This document shows positions 29,731-38,449 of a stretch of DNA of 42,887 nt, in pieces. Under the pieces are notes generated by a model. The model saw nothing but the letters and a program-made list of their open reading frames with translations, ran no database searches and had not been told where the DNA came from. Source of the stretch: Bordetella parapertussis (GTDB lineage: Bacteria > Pseudomonadota > Gammaproteobacteria > Burkholderiales > Burkholderiaceae_E); assembly GCA_945872335.1 (NCBI GenBank), contig CAMBZS010000005.1, positions 1-42,887 of the forward strand, written 5' to 3'. Each line of letters begins with the position of its first letter. Within the stretch, counting starts at the first letter, position 1. A program made the position numbers and the translations under genes.

Positions 29731-29904
29731 CTAACGACTGGGCGAATTGGCGCGATCGGGCGGGCGGTCGTCGTCAGCGATGATCTGGTGCCCGGGGCTG
29801 TCGAGGTCCTCGAACTGCCCCTGGTCCGCCATCCGCAAGAAGAGCCAGGTGGCGGCTGCGATGATGGCCACGCTGAGCGGGATGAGTAGGAAAAGCGCTT
29901 CCAT
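29731..29904 (-). CDS. ccoS: cbb3 oxidase maturation protein CcoS
   Basis: Small membrane protein of 57 residues. It begins MEALFLLIPLSVAI, has one helix and then 'QGQFEDLDSPGHQIIADDD', the CcoS family pattern (FDDLDxPxxxIL-like). CcoS is needed for cofactor insertion into cbb3. The ATG overlaps the ccoI stop as ATGA, so it is translated by coupling to ccoI. The gap to ccoN holds the ccoN promoter. Confidence 0.93.
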   Translation of the reverse strand: MEALFLLIPLSVAIIAAATWLFLRMADQGQFEDLDSPGHQIIADDDRPPDRANSPSR

Positions 29905-32540
29905 CAGCGTGCCCCGGTTGACAGCGCGGTGTGATGCCGGCGGGATTCCAATAGCCGCAGGGCGTTGCCTGCGACCAGGAGTGAACTCGCCGACATGCCG
30001 AGCGCAGCCGCCCAGGGCGCGATCCAGCCGAATGCGGCCGCGGGAATTGCGATGATGTTGTAGGCGAGTGCCCAGCCGAGGTTCTGAATGATCACGCGCC
30101 GCGTGCGCAGCGCAAGTGCGCGTAGCGCCGTGACATCATCGAGCCCGCTACCCAGAAGGGCAACCGAAGCCGAGGTGCGTGCGAGCGTGCTCGCGCAGCC
30201 CATCGCGATGGAGACATTGGCCGCGGCAAGAAGCGGCGCGTCATTCATGCCGTCGCCTACGGCAAGAACACGCCGACCCTGAGACTGGAGCGCCTGAACG
30301 AAGGCGAGTTTGTCGGCGGGCGCGGCCTCGGGATGACAGCTCCCGATATCGAGTCGGTCCGCGAGAGCGCTGACCACCGCGCGGCGATCACCCGACACCA
30401 GATGCACGGTGAGGCCGGCCTTCCGCATTGCTGCCACCACGGCGGGTGCTTCTTCACGCAGTGTATCGGCGAGTGCGATTCGTGCGAGCGGCAGGCCGTC
30501 TTGCGAGAGCCAGACCTCGGAGTGGAGATCCTGGTGGTCATGGGGTCTCGGGCGGTGGGCGGGGGCTGACCGGTCGGAGGCGCTGGCCAGATCCGCGAAG
30601 CCGGTCTGAGCGGCGGAGGCCGGTTGCGCGGCGCGACTGGCCTCGGTCAGGGCAAATCGCTCACGGCCAAGGCGATAGTGGCGCCCATTGACCTGACCCT
30701 CGACGCCCTCGCCCGGGACGCTCGAAAGCGACACGGCGACGAACTGCACATTGCCCGACGCGCGGGCGGCGCGCACGATCGCTCGACCGAGCGGATGGGT
30801 GCTGGAGGTCTCGAGGGCGGCCGCGATGCCCAGGCAGGCGGCCGTATCTGACGACGTGAAGACCTCGACCCCGGCCACCGTGGGTTCGCCGCGTGTGAGC
30901 GTACCGGTCTTGTCGAACACGACATCGGTGGCACGCGAGATTGCCTCAAGCGCATCGCCGCGCACCGCGATCATGCCGCGGCGAAGCGCTGTTGCCGAGG
31001 CTGCGGCGAGTGCCGCCGGGGTGGCGAGCGACAGTGCACAGGGGCACGATACGACCAGCACTGCGATCGCGATCGACCATGCCGTATCCGGGGCGATCTG
31101 ATGCCAGACCAGCCAGACGACTGCGGCGAGGGCAAGAAGGCCGAAGGTGAAGCCCCGCGCCACGGTTTCGGTGAACGTGAGAAGCGCGGGCCGGGCAGCA
31201 GCCGCGCGCGAGGCAAGCCGGGCGATGGTCGAGAGTGTGCTGTCGGCTTGGGCGGTGAGCGCGGTGAGTTCCGCCGGCGCCCCGAGATTGATGGCGCCGC
31301 CCGGAACCCGGTCGCCGACCGCATAGTCCACCGGGCGGGACTCGCCGGTGAGGAGCGACAGGTCAAATGAGCCAGTGAAGCGCACGAGCGCGGCATCAAC
31401 CGCCACCGGCTCACCGGTCCCCACCAGAAAGCGCTCACCGGGCTGGAGCCGCGCAGCAGCAATCGTCTGCGGGGGCGCCCCCTCGACAAGCTTCAGCACC
31501 GACTGCGGTGCGGCGGCGGCCAGTGTATCGATGGCGCGGCTTGCGCGCAGTCGCGCCAGCCACTCAAGATGACGCGCGCCGAGCAGCAGGAATACGAACA
31601 TGGTGACCGTGTCGAACCAGACCTCGCCCTCGGCGGTGACTGTGGCCCAGACGCTTGCGGCGAACGCGGCGCCGATCCCGATGGCAACCGGTGTATCCAT
31701 GCCCGGCGAGCGACGCTGCCACTCCTTCCATGCACCCCGAAAAATCGGGGCGGCCGAGTAGAGCACCACAGGTAGCGTGAGCAGCAGACTGGCCCAGCGC
31801 ATGAGCGCGGCGTAGGCGGGCTCGATATCGCCCTCGGCTGCGATGTACGCGGGAAATGCATACATCATCACCTGCATCATGCCGATGCCGGCGACGAAGA
31901 GCCGCCGCAGGTGTGTGCGCGCTGCTTCACGCAACTGCTTCTCGCGCTGCGATGCGTCGAAGGGCTGGAGCGCAAAGCCAAAGCGGTCAGCCGTATCGAT
32001 CAGTTCGGACAGACGGGTTCGCGACGGGTCCCACCTCAGGCTGGCCCGCTCGGAGGCGAGATTGACCGAGCAGTCGACGATGCCTGGGGCCTGGCCGAGC
32101 GCCTGCTCGAGCAGCCAGCTGCAGGCCCCGCAGCGCAGTCCGTCGACAAGGAGCGTTGCTTCGGACACACCGGACTCGGTTCGTACAAAGCGTGCGGCGA
32201 CCTCCGGGTCATCGTACAAGGCGGTCGGGGTGCTGTGGCGGCGGGTGCCGGGTGATTGGGCGGGAGGGGGGTCGGGAGGGGGGGCGGGCAGACCGCGCGC
32301 GCGGTAGTAGTCGTGGAGGCCTGCGCCAGTGATGGCTGCGGTTACCGCCTGACAGCCTGCGCAGCAGGTCTCGCGCAGGCGCCCCTCAACCTGAACGGTC
32401 CAGCGCCCGGGCTCGCTCACTGGCAGGCCGCAGTGATGGCAGGCGAGCCGTACCGGCGCAGAGGGCAGTCTCTGACGGCTGCCGGCGGATTCGTTCAGCG
32501 GGCGCGCGTCGACCGTTGAGACGAGGCTGGGTGGACTCAT
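29904..32540 (-). CDS. ccoI: Copper-exporting P1B-type ATPase CcoI (FixI)
   Basis: Copper pump of 878 residues supplying periplasmic copper for CuB of cbb3. The N-terminus has a Cys-rich module (CHHCG at 34-38, CCAGC at 59-63), then an HMA domain with CGAC (137-140). Eight helices are expected. TGE (398-400), CPC metal site (499-501), DKTGT phosphorylation site (543-547), HPLG (582-585) and GDGMNDAP (762-769) are intact. Between about 633 and 675 the nucleotide-binding domain carries an Ala/Ser-rich insert ending in a His/Asp cluster ('HRPRPHDHQDLHSE'), absent from typical relatives. No Shine-Dalgarno is seen before ATG 32540; instead the chain of mini reading frames (32540-32649) leads into it. 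Confidence 0.96.
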   Translation of the reverse strand: MSPPSLVSTVDARPLNESAGSRQRLPSAPVRLACHHCGLPVSEPGRWTVQVEGRLRETCCAGCQAVTAAITGAGLHDYYRARGLPAPPPDPPPAQSPGTRRHSTPTALYDDPEVAARFVRTESGVSEATLLVDGLRCGACSWLLEQALGQAPGIVDCSVNLASERASLRWDPSRTRLSELIDTADRFGFALQPFDASQREKQLREAARTHLRRLFVAGIGMMQVMMYAFPAYIAAEGDIEPAYAALMRWASLLLTLPVVLYSAAPIFRGAWKEWQRRSPGMDTPVAIGIGAAFAASVWATVTAEGEVWFDTVTMFVFLLLGARHLEWLARLRASRAIDTLAAAAPQSVLKLVEGAPPQTIAAARLQPGERFLVGTGEPVAVDAALVRFTGSFDLSLLTGESRPVDYAVGDRVPGGAINLGAPAELTALTAQADSTLSTIARLASRAAAARPALLTFTETVARGFTFGLLALAAVVWLVWHQIAPDTAWSIAIAVLVVSCPCALSLATPAALAAASATALRRGMIAVRGDALEAISRATDVVFDKTGTLTRGEPTVAGVEVFTSSDTAACLGIAAALETSSTHPLGRAIVRAARASGNVQFVAVSLSSVPGEGVEGQVNGRHYRLGRERFALTEASRAAQPASAAQTGFADLASASDRSAPAHRPRPHDHQDLHSEVWLSQDGLPLARIALADTLREEAPAVVAAMRKAGLTVHLVSGDRRAVVSALADRLDIGSCHPEAAPADKLAFVQALQSQGRRVLAVGDGMNDAPLLAAANVSIAMGCASTLARTSASVALLGSGLDDVTALRALALRTRRVIIQNLGWALAYNIIAIPAAAFGWIAPWAAALGMSASSLLVAGNALRLLESRRHHTALSTGAR

Positions 32541-32649
32541 TGCGAGATGTTCATCGACAGGCGCTCACCGAAAGCGGCTCATCGAAGGCGGCTCATCGAA
32601 GGCGGCTCATCGCGAAAGCGCATCGCAGACGCTGACCGCTCACGTTCAC
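32540..32649 (-). other. Chain of NTGA-linked mini reading frames joining safE to ccoI
   Basis: On the minus strand the safE stop lies in GTGA (GTG at 32649). That GTG opens an 18-codon frame ending at the TGA of ATGA at 32596. From there four five-codon frames follow, starting at 32596 (MSRLR), 32582 (MSRFR), 32568 (GTG; MSACR) and 32554 (MNISQ). Each stop overlaps the next start as ATGA or GTGA, and the last overlaps the ccoI ATG at 32540. A further ATG at 32610 in the first frame gives MSRLR as well. A ribosome leaving safE could reach ccoI through overlaps only. The frames are seen directly; their use is inferred. Confidence 0.55.
32555..32610 (-). repeat. 14-bp tandem repeat upstream of ccoI
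   Basis: Minus-strand unit ATGAGCCGCCTTCG: two exact copies (32610-32597, 32596-32583), one with two differences (32582-32569) and one diverged copy (32568-32555, 10 of 14 against its neighbour). The next 14 bases (32554-32541) keep the ATGA phase but not the rest. Phase continues to the ccoI ATG at 32540. Confidence 0.9.
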
Positions 32650-33500
32650 CGGAAACCACTTGCGCAGGCCTCGCCGAACTGCTGGAGATGGACGAGCGGA
32701 TCGATACGCATGAGCCCCGCCACGCCCCACCCGATGATCAGCAGGCCCGCCGCGCGGAGGAGCGTGGGCGAGCGCGTTCGCGCAAGGCCTTGCCTGGCTA
32801 GCCAGCCGAAGGCGGTGAGGCCAGGAAGGGTGCCCACGCCGAATGCGAGCATGATGGCCGCGCCCGAGGCTGCGCTACCCGACACCAGTGCCGCCGTCAG
32901 CACGCTGTAGACCATGCCGCAGGGCACCCATCCCCAGGCGGCGCCGGCAAGCAGGGCGCCTGCCATGCCGCTGCGGCGCAGACTCCATCGCGCAGCGGGC
33001 TCGACCAGTCGCCAGACGCGGGATCCTGCGCGTTCCAGCCAGTGAGCGAGCACCGGGAGGCCGGTGAGATGCAGACCGATGAGGATCATCATGAGGCTAC
33101 CGATGGCGAACGCTGCCTGCTGAAGCGGAAGCAGGTGCGAACTGATCCAGGCTGCGGAGCCGACCGTGCCAGCGAGCGCGCCGGCCAGGGTGTAGCTGCC
33201 GATTCGCCCAAGGTTGTAGACCCATTGCAACGCAACGGCCGGTTGCACATCGACAGCGTGCGCGGGATGGCCGACTGCGGCCGGGTGGCGCGCGCTCAGG
33301 GTCACCACGGAAAGACCTGCGGGTTGTCTGCTCGCGCGCCGATTGAGCGTGGTGACGATGCCGCCGCACATGCCCACGCAGTGCGCCGCACCGCCCAGCC
33401 CGAGCAGCAGCGCCGAGAGCATCGTGGGCGCGAGCAGCGGCCACGACGGCGCGGCGAGCGCGGCGTCGATCAGCACGACAAGCGGGCTCGGATCGGACAT
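32646..33500 (-). CDS. SafE/UreH-like membrane transporter of the cbb3 locus
   Basis: Membrane protein of 284 residues with six or seven helices. The first helix carries 'GLGGAAHCVGMCGGI' (35-49), the His-Cys-x-x-Met-Cys signature of the UreH/TauE-SafE-like family that includes copper-related transporters. A repeat of the small-residue pattern is in 'GMAGALLAGAAWGWVPCGMVYS'-type segments (here 'WGWVPCGMVYSVL'). Such genes are commonly found beside ccoI/ccoS in proteobacteria, so a role in metal supply to the oxidase is likely, though database labels say sulfite exporter. ATG 33500; divergent from mtnA. Confidence 0.82.
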   Translation of the reverse strand: MSDPSPLVVLIDAALAAPSWPLLAPTMLSALLLGLGGAAHCVGMCGGIVTTLNRRASRQPAGLSVVTLSARHPAAVGHPAHAVDVQPAVALQWVYNLGRIGSYTLAGALAGTVGSAAWISSHLLPLQQAAFAIGSLMMILIGLHLTGLPVLAHWLERAGSRVWRLVEPAARWSLRRSGMAGALLAGAAWGWVPCGMVYSVLTAALVSGSAASGAAIMLAFGVGTLPGLTAFGWLARQGLARTRSPTLLRAAGLLIIGWGVAGLMRIDPLVHLQQFGEACASGFR

Positions 33501-33528
33501 GGCGGATGCGGTGGTGATATGCGAGACT

Positions 33529-33555
33529 CAGCCGGATGTGATCCTAGGCCGGCTG
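33529..33555. promoter_or_regulatory. Inverted repeat in the safE / mtnA divergent region
   Basis: CAGCCGG (33529-33535) and CCGGCTG (33549-33555) form a perfect 7-bp inverted repeat with a 13-bp spacer, within the 74-bp gap between divergent genes and ending 19 bases before the mtnA ATG. It could be an operator or an mRNA hairpin occluding mtnA initiation. Confidence 0.4.
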
Positions 33556-33574
33556 TCCGGCGAGACCTTGCCCT

Positions 33575-34687
33575 ATGTCAAGAACGCTTCAGACCGATGA
33601 TCGAGGACAACTGCGCACCGTCGACCAGACGCTGCTGCCGTTCGAGTGGCGCAGCATCACGCTTGCGAGCGCCGAGGACTGCCGCGAGGCAATCGTCTCG
33701 ATGCGGGTGCGCGGCGCACCGCTCATTGGTGCGGTGGGCGCCTATGGGCTTGCGCTTGCGCTTCGCAGCGATCCGTCGGATTCGAGGCTGCACGCTGCGC
33801 ATGCCTGGCTGCTGTCTGCCCGGCCGACGGCGGTCAATCTCGCCTGGGCGCTTGACCGGGTGCGGGCACGGGTGGCTGGGCTCGCGCCAGGCGAGCGCGC
33901 CGACGCCGCCTGGCAGGAGGCAGGATGGCTGTGTGACGACGATGCACAGTGCAACCACCGTATCGGCGAGTGGGGTGCGCCGCGCCTGCTCGCGTCGGCC
34001 CGGGGCGAACTGTCCAGCGCAAGGCCGCTTCAGGTGCTCACGCACTGCAATGCCGGCCGGCTTGCCACAATCGATCACGGCACAGCGCTCGCGCCGATCT
34101 ACGCGCTTGCCGCGGCCGGTGTGCCGATCCATGTCTGGGTGGATGAAACGCGCCCGCGCAATCAGGGCGCATCGCTCACCGCATGGGAGCTTGCGCAGGC
34201 CGGGGTCGCGCACACTGTGATTGCCGACAATGCAGGCGGATTGCTCATGATGCGTGGTGAAGTCGATGCGGTGATTACCGGCTGTGACCGCGTGGCGGCC
34301 AACGGTGACGTGGCCAACAAGGTCGGCACCTATCTGAAGGCGCTGGCCGCGGTCGACAACCGTGTGCCTTTTTATGTCGCCTGTCCGGTGTCCACGCTCG
34401 ACCCGGGGAGCGCGGACGGCGCCTCGATCGAGATCGAATACCGGAGTGCACGCGAGGTCACGCATGCACGCGGGCGTCTCCCTGATGGCAGCGTCTCGGA
34501 GGTCGCGCTGATGGATGAGTCGGTTCGGGCACTCAACCCCGGGTTCGACATCACGCCTGCGCGTCTGGTGACCGCGCTCATCACCGAGCACGGCGTGATT
34601 GCGGCCGACCGGGTGGCCATCACCGAGTTGCTCGCGCGCGGCAAGGTGGGCGATTGCATCGCAGGCGGTCGCGAGGCACCCCGATGA
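33575..34687 (+). CDS. mtnA: Methylthioribose-1-phosphate isomerase
   Basis: Isomerises 5-methylthioribose-1-phosphate to the ribulose form in salvage of methylthioadenosine. It has 370 residues. The N-terminal 'MRVRGAPLIGAVGAYGLALAL' region (seen as 'MRVRGAPLIGAVGAYG'), catalytic C158 in 'LTHCNAGRLAT' and D238 in 'GCDRVAANGDVANKVGTY' are conserved, matching the Cys/Asp pair of characterised MtnA. It is related to eIF2B, but these motifs fix it as MtnA. The stop overlaps the next gene as ATGA, so the aldolase product probably uses the MtnA product. No mtnK, mtnP or mtnBCD genes are in the window. Confidence 0.95.
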   Translation: MSRTLQTDDRGQLRTVDQTLLPFEWRSITLASAEDCREAIVSMRVRGAPLIGAVGAYGLALALRSDPSDSRLHAAHAWLLSARPTAVNLAWALDRVRARVAGLAPGERADAAWQEAGWLCDDDAQCNHRIGEWGAPRLLASARGELSSARPLQVLTHCNAGRLATIDHGTALAPIYALAAAGVPIHVWVDETRPRNQGASLTAWELAQAGVAHTVIADNAGGLLMMRGEVDAVITGCDRVAANGDVANKVGTYLKALAAVDNRVPFYVACPVSTLDPGSADGASIEIEYRSAREVTHARGRLPDGSVSEVALMDESVRALNPGFDITPARLVTALITEHGVIAADRVAITELLARGKVGDCIAGGREAPR

Positions 34688-35469
34688 GCGCGAATCGGGC
34701 GGGCCCGTACCCTTCTGAAAATCATGCGCGGCAGGCGCTGATCGAGACCTGCCTGCAGTTTGAGCGGCTGGGCCTCAACCAGGGCAAGTCGGGCAATGCG
34801 TCGCTTCGCTGGCACCGGAGCGCTGAGGAGGGCATGCTGGTGACCCCCAGCGGGCTCGCCTATGAGCACATGCAGATTGATGATCTGGTTTGGGTGGCGC
34901 TCGACCAGCCCGCGCCTGATGCGGTATCGCAAGCGGCTGCGGTCACCGACCCGCTGAGCGCGCGGGAGGCTGCGCCGCGAGATCGCGAACCGCCCCTCGT
35001 GCCGCCTTCACGGTTCGATGGCCGGCGCGTGCCGTCGTCGGAATGGCGGATGCATCTCGACATCTATCGGGCGCGGCGCGAGGCCGACGCCGTGGTGCAT
35101 GTGCACTCCTCGTATGCCACGACGCTCGCGTGTCTGCCGGCCATTCAGGCCGCAGGCATTCCTGCCTTTCATTACATGATTGCGGTGGCTGGCGGCCATG
35201 ACATCCGGTGCGCCCGCTATGCCACGTTCGGTACGCAGGCGCTCTCCGATGCTGCGCTTGCCGCGCTGGTCGATCGACGCGCGTGTCTGCTTGCCAATCA
35301 CGGACAGATTGCCTTGGGCGCAGACCTGCCCCAGGCGTTGTCGATCGCACTGGAGGTCGAGACGCTGTCGCGCCAGTACCTGCAGGCGCTGCAAGTGGGC
35401 AGCCCCGTGGTGTTGTCCGATGAAGAGATGCGACGCGTGCTGACGGCGTTTGCCCACTACGGGCGCTAG
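34684..35469 (+). CDS. Class II aldolase, probable 5-(methylthio)ribulose-1-phosphate aldolase
   Basis: Zinc-dependent class II (AraD/FucA-type) aldolase of 261 residues. Visible are the phosphate loop 'GKSGNASLRW', 'VTPSG' (53-57), the catalytic Glu in 'PSSEWRMHLDIYRAR' (E120), zinc histidines H139 and H141 in 'VVHVHSSYATT' and H206 in 'LLANHGQIALG'. An extra stretch of roughly 38 residues (about 75-113, Ala/Pro/Arg-rich) interrupts the usual fold between strands and is not typical. The ATGA overlap with mtnA suggests it cleaves methylthioribulose-1-phosphate (DHAP plus methylthioacetaldehyde), the DHAP-shunt aldolase, instead of the MtnB dehydratase. The exact substrate is inferred. Confidence 0.82.
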   Translation: MSANRAGPYPSENHARQALIETCLQFERLGLNQGKSGNASLRWHRSAEEGMLVTPSGLAYEHMQIDDLVWVALDQPAPDAVSQAAAVTDPLSAREAAPRDREPPLVPPSRFDGRRVPSSEWRMHLDIYRARREADAVVHVHSSYATTLACLPAIQAAGIPAFHYMIAVAGGHDIRCARYATFGTQALSDAALAALVDRRACLLANHGQIALGADLPQALSIALEVETLSRQYLQALQVGSPVVLSDEEMRRVLTAFAHYGR

Positions 35470-35516
35470 GCCGCCTGGCGCTCGGGCCGCCTCGCGCTCA
35501 AGAACCTCGCGCTCAC
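35469..35516. repeat. 16-bp degenerate tandem repeat between aldolase gene and uvrA
   Basis: GGCCGCCTGGCGCTCG (35469-35484), GGCCGCCTCGCGCTCA (35485-35500) and AGAACCTCGCGCTCAC (35501-35516) run in tandem, the first two differing at two positions. The array begins at the last base of the aldolase stop and covers the uvrA stop (35513-35515). Confidence 0.7.
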
Positions 35517-38365
35517 GCGGCCCGCCGGTCGGCGACTGACGGCAGCACGCGCGCGAGGTAATGCCCGGTGTGGCTCCCCGCCACGGCGGCGACCTCCTCT
35601 GGGGTACCACAGGCCACCAGCTTCCCGCCCTGATCGCCGCCCTCGGGACCCAGGTCGACCATCCAGTCAGCGGCCTTGATCACATCCAGATTGTGTTCAA
35701 TCACGATTACCGTGTTGCCACGCTCGCGGAGCTTGGCGATCACCTTGAGCAGCATCGCGACATCGTGGAAGTGAAGGCCGGTGGTGGGTTCATCGAGCAC
35801 ATAAAGCGTGCGGCCGGTATCACGCCGCGAGAGCTCCTCGGCGAGCTTCACGCGCTGTGCCTCGCCGCCCGAGAGCGTGGTTGCGCTCTGGCCCAGCCGC
35901 ACATAACCGAGACCGACCTCGATCAGCGTGGCGAGCTTTCGCGCGAGCGTGGGAACGTTCTCGAAGAATTCATGGGCCTGCACGATGGTCATGTCGAGCA
36001 CGTCCGCAATGTTACGGCCACGCCAGCGGACCTCCAGCGTTTCGCGGTTGTACCGGGCGCCGCGGCAGGCCTCGCACGGCACATAGACATCAGGCAGAAA
36101 ATGCATCTGTACGCGGATGAGGCCATCGCCCTCGCAGGCCTCGCAACGGCCGCCCTTCACATTGAAGGAAAATCGACCGGCACCGTAGCCGCGCTCGCGG
36201 GCGGCAGAGGACTCTGCAAAGAGCTCGCGGATAGGTGCGAAGAGGCCAGTGTAGGTGGCGGGGTTTGAACGGGGCGTGCGTCCGATCGGGCTCTGGTCAA
36301 CCGCAATCACCTTGTCGAAATGCTCAAGTCCGTCGATGCCGTCACAGCCCGGGGTGATGGTTTTTCGGTGATTGACCTGTTGCAGGGCGGCCGCGAGCAA
36401 GGTGTCGTTGACCAGGGTGGACTTGCCGGAGCCTGACACCCCGGTGACCACACTCACCACACCGACCGGAAAACGTGCAGTGATCGCCAGAAGATTATGG
36501 CCTCGCGCGCCGCGCACGGTCAGCCAGCGCCCGTCGCCACGATGCCGCTCGATCGGCACGGGCACACCCAGTCGGCCCGACAGGTATTGCCCGGTGATCG
36601 AACGATCGGAGGCTTCGATGGCCGCGGGCGAGCCCTGGGCGACCACGGTGCCGCCATGCTCACCCGCACCCGGGCCCATGTCGATAACATGGTCGGCCGC
36701 GCGAATTGCTTCCTCGTCATGCTCAACCACCAGCACCGAGTTGCCCAGATCGCGCAGGCGTTTGAGCGTGCCGATCAGTCGCTCGTTGTCGCGCTGATGG
36801 AGCCCGATCGAAGGCTCGTCGAGCACATACATGACCCCGGTGAGGCCCGAGCCGATCTGCGAAGCAAGCCGGATGCGCTGCGCCTCGCCCCCTGAGAGCG
36901 TTTCGGCCGGGCGGTCCAGGCTCAGGTATCCCAGCCCCACATCGTTGAGAAAGCGCAGCCGTTCGCGAATCTCCCGGATCACGCGCTCTGCAATCTGACC
37001 TTGTGCGCCGGGGAGCGAGAGCGCCGAAAACCATTGGTACGCGCGCAACAGCGTCCAGCCGGAGACCTCGTAGATGGGATGATCGTGGCCGGCCAGCCCC
37101 AGTCGCACATGGCGCGCAGCGGCACGCAGCCGGGATCCCCCGCATTCGGAGCAGGGGCGCCGGCTCAGATAACGCCCCAGCTCCTCGCGTACCTGGCTGG
37201 ACTCGGTATCCCGACGACGGCGTTCGAGGTTGGGAATCACCCCCTCGAAGCTCTCGTCGGGCGATGCGGCGGCTGGCGTATCGGTCGCGTAGCGGATAGC
37301 GAGCTTGCGCGCCCCCGAGCCGTAAAGAATCACCTGTTGTACTGCCTCGGGCAACTGCGAAAACGGCTGGTCGAGATCAAAGCCCAGCGCCTTCGAAAGG
37401 CTGGCAAGTGTGGCGAAAGCAAACTCGTTGCGTCGGTCCCATCCGCGGATCGCGCCCGATGCAAGACTCAGGTCGGGGAACTCGACCACGCGGTCGGGGT
37501 CGACGTATTCGATGTCGCCCAGGCCATTGCAGTCGGGGCAGGCGCCCGCCGGGTTGTTGAAGGAAAAGAGCCGCGGTTCGAGGTCGGGGCTCAGGCGGGC
37601 GCAATCGGGGCATGCGAAACGGCTGGAGAACGCGTGTTCGCGGCCGTTGTCGGGTTCGACCGCGCTCGCCCGGCCACCGGCCAGCCCAAGTGCGGTTTCA
37701 AAGGAATCGGCGAGCCGCTGCCGCACGGCGGCGGCCACCCGCAACCGGTCGACGATCACCTCGATCGAGGTGGCTGTGGCGGGCAGCCCCGAGGGCGCCT
37801 CGGCAAGCTCGACCAGCTTGCCGTTGATTCGCGCGCGCACAAATCCCTGCGCCTGCAAGTCGGCGATGGCGGCACCGGTATCGCGGCAGCGTTCAGGCGG
37901 GAGCGGCGCGAGGATCATGAGCCGCGCGCCCTCGCCCAGCGCGAGCATCTGGTCAACCATTTGCGAGACGGTCTGAGCGGCAAGTGCTCGGTGCGGGTGG
38001 TCGGGGCAGTGCGGGGTGCCCGCTCGCGCATAAAGCAGTCGCAGGTAATCATTGATTTCTGTGACGGTTCCCACCGTGGACCGGGGGTTGTGGCTGCCCG
38101 ACTTCTGCTCGATGGCAATCGCGGGCGACAGCCCCTCGATCAGATCGACGTCCGGCTTTTCCATGAGCTGCAGGAACTGCCGCGCATAGGCTGACAGCGA
38201 CTCGACATAGCGGCGCTGGCCTTCCGCATACAAGGTGTCGAAGGCGAGCGAAGACTTGCCCGACCCGGACAGGCCGGTGATCACGACCAGCTGGTCGCGC
38301 GGGATGTCGAGATCGATGTTCTTGAGATTGTGCGTGCGGGCGCCGCGGATGCTGATCGCGTTCAT
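35513..38365 (-). CDS. uvrA: Excinuclease ABC subunit A
   Basis: Damage-recognition ATPase of nucleotide excision repair, 950 residues, full length. Two ABC cassettes are seen: Walker A '[15 protein letters not shown]' (from about 33) and '[15 protein letters not shown]' in the second half, with signature motifs '[12 protein letters not shown]' and '[12 protein letters not shown]'. Zinc modules are in '[10 protein letters not shown]...CPDCNGLG' and '[10 protein letters not shown]...CEACRG'. The gene is divergent from the MFS gene, followed by ssb, a conserved betaproteobacterial order. I saw no LexA-type CTGT-N8-ACAG box upstream. Confidence 0.98.
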   Translation of the reverse strand: MNAISIRGARTHNLKNIDLDIPRDQLVVITGLSGSGKSSLAFDTLYAEGQRRYVESLSAYARQFLQLMEKPDVDLIEGLSPAIAIEQKSGSHNPRSTVGTVTEINDYLRLLYARAGTPHCPDHPHRALAAQTVSQMVDQMLALGEGARLMILAPLPPERCRDTGAAIADLQAQGFVRARINGKLVELAEAPSGLPATATSIEVIVDRLRVAAAVRQRLADSFETALGLAGGRASAVEPDNGREHAFSSRFACPDCARLSPDLEPRLFSFNNPAGACPDCNGLGDIEYVDPDRVVEFPDLSLASGAIRGWDRRNEFAFATLASLSKALGFDLDQPFSQLPEAVQQVILYGSGARKLAIRYATDTPAAASPDESFEGVIPNLERRRRDTESSQVREELGRYLSRRPCSECGGSRLRAAARHVRLGLAGHDHPIYEVSGWTLLRAYQWFSALSLPGAQGQIAERVIREIRERLRFLNDVGLGYLSLDRPAETLSGGEAQRIRLASQIGSGLTGVMYVLDEPSIGLHQRDNERLIGTLKRLRDLGNSVLVVEHDEEAIRAADHVIDMGPGAGEHGGTVVAQGSPAAIEASDRSITGQYLSGRLGVPVPIERHRGDGRWLTVRGARGHNLLAITARFPVGVVSVVTGVSGSGKSTLVNDTLLAAALQQVNHRKTITPGCDGIDGLEHFDKVIAVDQSPIGRTPRSNPATYTGLFAPIRELFAESSAARERGYGAGRFSFNVKGGRCEACEGDGLIRVQMHFLPDVYVPCEACRGARYNRETLEVRWRGRNIADVLDMTIVQAHEFFENVPTLARKLATLIEVGLGYVRLGQSATTLSGGEAQRVKLAEELSRRDTGRTLYVLDEPTTGLHFHDVAMLLKVIAKLRERGNTVIVIEHNLDVIKAADWMVDLGPEGGDQGGKLVACGTPEEVAAVAGSHTGHYLARVLPSVADRRAA

Positions 38366-38420
38366 CGGGGAGGGTGTGGGCGGGCGGCAAGCGATGCCGG
38401 GCCGCGAAAGGGTAATCGGC

Positions 38421-38429
38421 TAATATAAA
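38421..38429. promoter_or_regulatory. AT-rich divergent promoter core for uvrA and the MFS gene
   Basis: TAATATAAA supplies -10-like hexamers on both strands: TATAAA (38424-38429, plus) about 20 bases before the MFS ATG, and TATATT (38427-38422, minus) some 57 bases before uvrA. It is the only AT-rich patch in the 84-bp gap. No convincing -35 hexamers are seen. Confidence 0.35.
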
Positions 38430-38449
38430 CCGCCGAGCCAAACCAAGCG

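Noticed and set aside
33042-34220. 392-codon plus-strand frame across safE and the start of mtnA
   Set aside because: It runs antisense through safE and out of frame through mtnA, both of which have clear family signatures.
37001-38194. 397-codon open frame antisense to uvrA
   Set aside because: A shadow of uvrA; the product is Arg/Gly-rich without domains, and uvrA motifs are intact on the other strand.
38366-38449. LexA (SOS) box between uvrA and the MFS gene, or before ssb
   Set aside because: I looked for CTGT-N8-ACAG and close variants in the uvrA and ssb upstream regions and found none convincing.
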